From Phycisphaerae bacterium (GTDB taxonomy: Bacteria; Planctomycetota; Phycisphaerae; Sedimentisphaerales; Anaerobacaceae): 36,150 bases of DNA. The stretch covers positions 1-36,150 of the forward strand of contig JAGPGT010000009.1 in assembly GCA_018055905.1 (NCBI GenBank). Reading direction: 5' to 3'. Both the position numbers and the translations under genes were made by a program. The notes beneath the pieces were generated by a model, which saw only the letters and a list, made by a program, of their open reading frames with translations, did not search any database and was not told the DNA's origin. Shown here in pieces: positions 32,046 to 36,150 of the stretch (position 1 is the first letter of the stretch; the number at the start of each line of letters is the position of its first letter).

Positions 32046-34382
32046 CTATCGGACATCCACCTGACGCCAAGGATGCTCGTAGGGCCCCATTTCTTCGACT
32101 GGGATCGGCGACGCAAGAGGCAACTGGCGACACGCAGCCTCAGCGTCGAGGGATTCGTCGGTCACGATGTTGAGGGCCGATTTCTGCAGGCCTCCGTCCC
32201 GCAGGAACGTGACGCCGCAATGGGCGAAGAAATTGCGGGCAATGAGATTTACATCGGCACCGGTCTTCAAGTTGGCCAGTTCCGGATAGCGGGTCGAATA
32301 CAACGTCTCGCTTGCCTGCGAGAGAAACGGCTCAATCGATTCCAGCCAACGTTTCTCGCCCCAACGGCTGAAGCTAATCCCGGCGAAACAGTCGATAAAG
32401 ACGTTTCCGTCGACGAGATTGTCCTTGCCGCCGTGGATCTGGACGCCGCCGAAAAGAACCGCGCCGCAACGTTCGAAGAGATTACCGTGAAGCGTGATGC
32501 CAGAGATCATGTCGTCCAAGCGAATGCCGGCCGCGCCGCAGTGGGTGCCGCCGAGGATATCGCTCCAGCGATTCCAGCGAATCACAACGCCGCGATAGAG
32601 CGGATTGCCGAACATGTCGATCCCCCCCTGGTCGTCGGATTCCTGCACCACATGGCGGATCACATTCAGCTCGATCAGATGGTCGTTGCCCTCGATCCTC
32701 ATCGCAGACGACGGCATTCGTTCGAAAAGGTTGTGAGCGATGCGATTGCCGCAACCGTCGAGGTGCACTGCGGGCGTATACGTGCGTTTGAGCCGCGAGA
32801 TGTCGTAGACGGTGCAGTTCTCGATGAAGTGACCGCCGGGAGTAAGGACCTTGCGGTCGCCGCCCGCTACGCGCGTCCCGCCGCATCCGAGCGTGTGCAT
32901 CGTGCAACCGAAAACGCCGTGGCGCAGGCCTCCGTCGACGACGATTGCGTCGCCGCCAAGCCGCCGGAGAGTACAACCAGCGATCAGGCAGTCGGATCCG
33001 CCGCGGATGTGGATACCGTCGCCGCGGGCTTCCTGGAACGTCAGTCCTAGGATTATCACGTGACTGACGTCGTTCATCATGATGAAAGGCCGGTCCGCGA
33101 CGCTCAGGATGGTCTCGATCTTCGACGGATCAGCCCCCTCCGGGGGAAGCCAGTAGAGAATTCCCGACCGTCGGTCGAGATACCACTCGCCGGGCGAATC
33201 GATCTCACGGAAGAGATTGATTGCGTAGTATCGCTGATCCTTGCGGTAACCATAGTGTGAGTACGGCTTGGCCAGCGTGAATGCCTTCGTGTCCGCGTCG
33301 ATCTGCGCAACCTTCTGGTACTCCTCGAACCAATCCCAAAACCAGTAGCCATAGAGACAAACATCGGGCTCATCAAGCCAGCGGCTCGGGCGGTCTTCGA
33401 CATATTGGAACTTGCCGTCCTTGCAGCCCTTGATCGAACCCCATTGGGTGAAGGTATCCGTACCCAGGATCTCACCGGTCTTGACGAAACCTTCGTTGGG
33501 CCAGCGCGCGAGCGTCTGCGGGACGCCGTCCGCGAACAGCTCCGGCCGCTTGCGAAGAGCCGTCGCATCGCCCAGGTCGGCCACCCCAAGAGCCTTCACA
33601 TCCGCTTGAAGCACGCGGTCGCGAACCACGGGATCGAGCTTGTCTCGCAGGTTCGCATCGCCGATCGGCTGCCATTGTGTGACCCGGACCCCGCCACGAA
33701 AAACCGGCACTTGACCGGGTTGTGCCTGATAGACTACCGGCGCCTCGGCCGTTCCCGAATCCTCCGCGGACAGCGTAAATGGCTGCCCTGCGGTGTAATC
33801 GCCGCCTGCGATCAGAATCTTCACGCCGCCCTTGGGAAACGAGCCTTTCTTCAGCGCCCGCACGGCGTCTCTGGCTCTGACAAGACTCCGAAAAGGCTTG
33901 GACTGCGAACCATCGTTTTGGTCGTTTCCCGTCGGTGCCACATAGAACACGACACCAGGCTCGGGCAGGGAAGGCAACTGCACTCGATAGGCGATCGGAT
34001 CGCGTCCGGGCCAACCTTGTTTTCGACGATCTTCCTCTGCGAGCCAACGCTTGGCCATGTCCTGATACAACCGTGGCACGCTCTTGTCGGCCGCCAGCCG
34101 TTGCCAGGCCGTGTTGGCGGTCGTGGAATCACCGCGTGTCGTCGCCGTTTGCGCAAATCCCAGCAGAGCCAAGCCGCGAACGAATGCCGGGGCGGACGCG
34201 TCTTTGGCGACAGCATCAAACCCCTGGGCCGCCGCGTCGAATCGGCCATCCGTCAGGGCCTTGGCTGCTGCCTCCAACCCGGGCGAACAGGACCCAGGCG
34301 TCTGGCCTGCCGCGTCCACGTGGAGAATAGTGATTGTCATGAAGCCCAGCAAAAACAGAAATGTTCGCACTTGTCGTTTCAT
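32046..34382 (-). CDS. secreted right-handed beta-helix protein, GH141-like
   Basis: 778 residues; ATG at 34380-34382 with AAGGA upstream. Signal peptide MKRQVRTFLFLLGFMTITIL. Residues 30-120 are TPR-like helices (RFDAAAQGFDAVAKDASAPA). From about residue 143 a parallel beta-helix begins: FYVAPTGNDQNDGSQSKPFR, LVRARDAVRALKKG, QTLARWPNEGF, IILGLTFQEARGDGIHIRGG, CTLRRLGGDAIVVDGG, CGNRIAHNLFERMPSSAMRI, HCGAAGIRLDDMISGITLHG. The opening and the ARWPNEG segment resemble GH141 (fucosidase/xylanase) proteins that act on pectin or xylan side chains. The catalytic pair cannot be fixed here. It ends converging on the GH51 gene, with the DegT gene upstream. Confidence 0.8.
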   Translation of the reverse strand: MKRQVRTFLFLLGFMTITILHVDAAGQTPGSCSPGLEAAAKALTDGRFDAAAQGFDAVAKDASAPAFVRGLALLGFAQTATTRGDSTTANTAWQRLAADKSVPRLYQDMAKRWLAEEDRRKQGWPGRDPIAYRVQLPSLPEPGVVFYVAPTGNDQNDGSQSKPFRSLVRARDAVRALKKGSFPKGGVKILIAGGDYTAGQPFTLSAEDSGTAEAPVVYQAQPGQVPVFRGGVRVTQWQPIGDANLRDKLDPVVRDRVLQADVKALGVADLGDATALRKRPELFADGVPQTLARWPNEGFVKTGEILGTDTFTQWGSIKGCKDGKFQYVEDRPSRWLDEPDVCLYGYWFWDWFEEYQKVAQIDADTKAFTLAKPYSHYGYRKDQRYYAINLFREIDSPGEWYLDRRSGILYWLPPEGADPSKIETILSVADRPFIMMNDVSHVIILGLTFQEARGDGIHIRGGSDCLIAGCTLRRLGGDAIVVDGGLRHGVFGCTMHTLGCGGTRVAGGDRKVLTPGGHFIENCTVYDISRLKRTYTPAVHLDGCGNRIAHNLFERMPSSAMRIEGNDHLIELNVIRHVVQESDDQGGIDMFGNPLYRGVVIRWNRWSDILGGTHCGAAGIRLDDMISGITLHGNLFERCGAVLFGGVQIHGGKDNLVDGNVFIDCFAGISFSRWGEKRWLESIEPFLSQASETLYSTRYPELANLKTGADVNLIARNFFAHCGVTFLRDGGLQKSALNIVTDESLDAEAACRQLPLASPIPVEEMGPYEHPWRQVDVR

Positions 34383-34454
34383 GAAAGTTGTGTCCTTCGC
34401 GATGGAGATAGAGTGGGGGCGCTACGCACGTCGCCCCTGTAATAAAACCAACGA

Positions 34455-35804
34455 TCAGACCAACTTGTCGCGGTTCTCGTAGATCTTGGCGATCGCGTTG
34501 GCGATATCGTCCATGTCCTGCTTGCTTGTCAACAACAGTTCCTGACTGATCCACACCGCCTCTTGGCAGAGCCGATCATTGTCCGGATAGCGCAACTCTT
34601 CGCGATACCGATCCAGGCGGGCCTTGGGGAACGCCCGTTTGAAGTTCTTGGAGCTCAAGGTGGCCTCGATCAGACCATCATTGTACTGCGGGCCATACCC
34701 ACCGCTGCACGGAACCCCCTCGGCCCTCAGCGCCGCCATGAATTTCTCGCGGGGAACATTGTTGAAATGCTCTTTGAGATAGCGGAAGGGATACAGATGG
34801 TATACGGCCCTGGTCACGCCTTCATACAACTTGTGCGGAACAATTCCCGGGATGTCCTTGATCTTCGACGTTAAGTACTGTCCGTTCGCCCAACGCAGCT
34901 CTGTGTCGGCCTCCAAACGTTTCATCTGCGTCAACAAAATCGCGGCCTGATACTCCGTCATCCGGCGGTTGTTCCCGCTGATGGGGTATCCACTGGTCTT
35001 GGGCATGCTGCCGTAGGGCCGCCCGCAATTGTGATAGGAGTGCACCCGGTCCATCAGTTCGTCATCATTGCCGACCACCGCGCCGCCTTCGCCACAGGGC
35101 AAGTGCTTGGAGTTCTGGAAGCTGAAGCACCCAAGATCGCCGATCGTGCCGCAGGACCGGCCTCGCCATTGGGCCAGCCACGCCTGGCAGGCATCCTCAA
35201 TCACCTTGAGATTGTGCTTCTTGGCGATTTCTGTGATACGGTCCATGTTCGCCGGGATACCGAGGATGTGCACAGGCAGGATGGCCCGCGTATTCTCGGT
35301 GATTCGCTCCTCGATCTTGTCCGGATTGATCTGGAATGTCTCAGGGTCGGTGTCCGCAAAGACCGGCAGTGCGCAGGACTCCAGCACCACATTGTAGGTG
35401 GCGATAAAGGTGTACGGCGATACGATCACCTCGTCGCCCACGCCGATATCGAGCATGCGAAGGGCCGTCAGCAGCGAATTGGTCCCATTGCACATGGCCA
35501 CACATCGTTTGGCGCCGAGCAGTTTCGCGTACGCCTCTTCGAATTGGGAGACTGTTTTGCCCTGTCCTCGGAACCAATTGCCGCTGCGAAGAATTTCAAG
35601 CACCGGTTCTTCCGCGGCCTTGTCCCACACGGGCCAACTCGGCCAGCGTTTCGTCCGAACGGGTTGGCCGCCCAATAGCGCCAGCTTGCCTGCGCTGGTA
35701 CCGAGCCCGCCCCAGGCGGGCATCCCCCTCGACCCGATCGCCGCAAGCGTTCCGGCCGAGGCCGCACCCATGAATTGTCGTCGAGTCATGTTGGATGTGT
35801 TCAT
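34455..35804 (-). CDS. Tat-exported DegT/DnrJ/EryC1-type aminotransferase
   Basis: 449 residues; ATG at 35802-35804 with AAAGGA 6 bases upstream (the GTG at 35819 contains that site). MTRRQFMGAASAGTLAAIG is a twin-arginine signal. From residue 40 the DegT fold follows: WPVWDKAAEEPVLEILRSGN, CVAMCNGTNSLLTALRML, GDEVIVSPYTFIATYNVV, HNLKVIEDACQA, then FQNSKHLPCGEGGAVV, where Lys233 is the PLP-binding lysine. The late NNRRMTEYQAAILLTQM motif is typical. The family transfers amino groups to keto-sugars, normally in the cytosol; export as a folded PLP protein by Tat fits the signal but makes the role unclear, since amino donor and substrate would have to be outside. It follows the beta-propeller gene by 11 bases, probably in one operon with the beta-helix gene. 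Confidence 0.85.
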   Translation of the reverse strand: MNTSNMTRRQFMGAASAGTLAAIGSRGMPAWGGLGTSAGKLALLGGQPVRTKRWPSWPVWDKAAEEPVLEILRSGNWFRGQGKTVSQFEEAYAKLLGAKRCVAMCNGTNSLLTALRMLDIGVGDEVIVSPYTFIATYNVVLESCALPVFADTDPETFQINPDKIEERITENTRAILPVHILGIPANMDRITEIAKKHNLKVIEDACQAWLAQWRGRSCGTIGDLGCFSFQNSKHLPCGEGGAVVGNDDELMDRVHSYHNCGRPYGSMPKTSGYPISGNNRRMTEYQAAILLTQMKRLEADTELRWANGQYLTSKIKDIPGIVPHKLYEGVTRAVYHLYPFRYLKEHFNNVPREKFMAALRAEGVPCSGGYGPQYNDGLIEATLSSKNFKRAFPKARLDRYREELRYPDNDRLCQEAVWISQELLLTSKQDMDDIANAIAKIYENRDKLV

Positions 35805-35815
35805 TTCTGGTCCTT

Positions 35816-36150
35816 TCACTTGCGGATGCTGATCAAATCGGTTTTCGGCGGCTTGGCGTCGTTGACCCTGGCCAGGCAGTAGACCGTGCCGTCTTTTCCG
35901 ACCGCGATGGAATTCACGTAATACGGACGCCGGCCGTCCTCATAGAAGATGGGACCGTGATCGGTATATTTGCCCGCGGGGATGTCGTACGTGATCAGGT
36001 GGAGGTTCTCCAATCCCTTGGACTCGCCCATCGCGGTTTTGGACTTGCCGGCGAGACGTTTTCCGTCAACATAAATGGGGCCACCGGTCAGATAATATAG
36101 GGTCTTGCCGTCGGGTCCGAGGGTGAAACCCAGGTAGCCATAGCTGAACT
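35816..36150 (-). CDS. C-terminal part of a beta-propeller-like protein (partial)
   Basis: The reading frame enters from the right edge and ends at TGA 35818-35816; 111 residues are visible. Repeats of the type LGFTLGPDGKTLYYLTGGPI and VNSIAVGKDGTVYCLARVND indicate the last blades of a beta-propeller with DGK/T turns. The start, signal and function lie outside the window. Directly upstream of the Tat-exported aminotransferase in the same direction. Confidence 0.75.
   Translation of the reverse strand, partial: FSYGYLGFTLGPDGKTLYYLTGGPIYVDGKRLAGKSKTAMGESKGLENLHLITYDIPAGKYTDHGPIFYEDGRRPYYVNSIAVGKDGTVYCLARVNDAKPPKTDLISIRK

Overview
The window looks like a chromosomal piece of a Gram-negative bacterium of the phylum Planctomycetota, most likely near the class Phycisphaerae. 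This is an inference from gene content: a DUF6807 protein beside a xylose-isomerase-like TIM barrel, many secreted HEAT and Kelch proteins, a Tat-exported DegT-type aminotransferase, a PfkB-HAD fusion and short heptameric repeats between genes. There is no rRNA, phage, insertion sequence or CRISPR array, and one tRNA, tRNA-Leu(UAG).

Layout. (1) 1-469, plus strand: the tail of a membrane protein and a small zinc-ribbon/HEAT protein whose start codon is not evident. (2) 526-4608, minus strand: tRNA-Leu, a lipoprotein-type MTA/SAH nucleosidase, an AzgA/PbuG-type purine permease, a TIM-barrel sugar isomerase/epimerase-like protein and a secreted DUF6807 protein. The nucleosidase and permease make sense together as adenine release and uptake. 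(3) 4809-12307, minus strand: nqrB-C-D-E-F in tightly overlapping order, a small unknown protein, two PAC2 (proteasome-assembly-chaperone-like) proteins and a protein joining a ribosome-hibernation (HPF) domain to sigma-factor-like regions. nqrA is missing from the usual first position, and NqrB and NqrC have lengths closer to RnfD and RnfG.

(4) 12449-16834, minus strand: a sugar cassette of an AGE-family epimerase, a protein of unknown function (vaguely deoxyhypusine-synthase-like) and a PfkB kinase fused to a HAD phosphatase. (5) 16985-22475: a methyltransferase with an export signal, a large secreted HEAT protein, a small two-helix membrane protein and a secreted Kelch/HEAT protein, separated by long gaps that hold promoters and repeats. 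(6) 23105-31990, plus strand: four secreted hydrolases in a row (TIM-barrel putative glycosidase, duplicated metalloprotease, S9 dipeptidyl peptidase, GH51 arabinofuranosidase). (7) 32046-36150, minus strand: beta-propeller fragment, Tat-exported DegT aminotransferase and a beta-helix GH141-like protein. Regions 6 and 7 converge and look like a polysaccharide/glycoprotein degradation locus.

The points most worth following are the HPF-sigma fusion, the nqrA-less Nqr operon with an attached unknown gene, the kinase-HAD/unknown/AGE cassette, the half-inactive duplicated metalloprotease, the exported methyltransferase and PLP enzyme, and two classes of heptameric repeat, one of which has become the linker between two enzyme domains.
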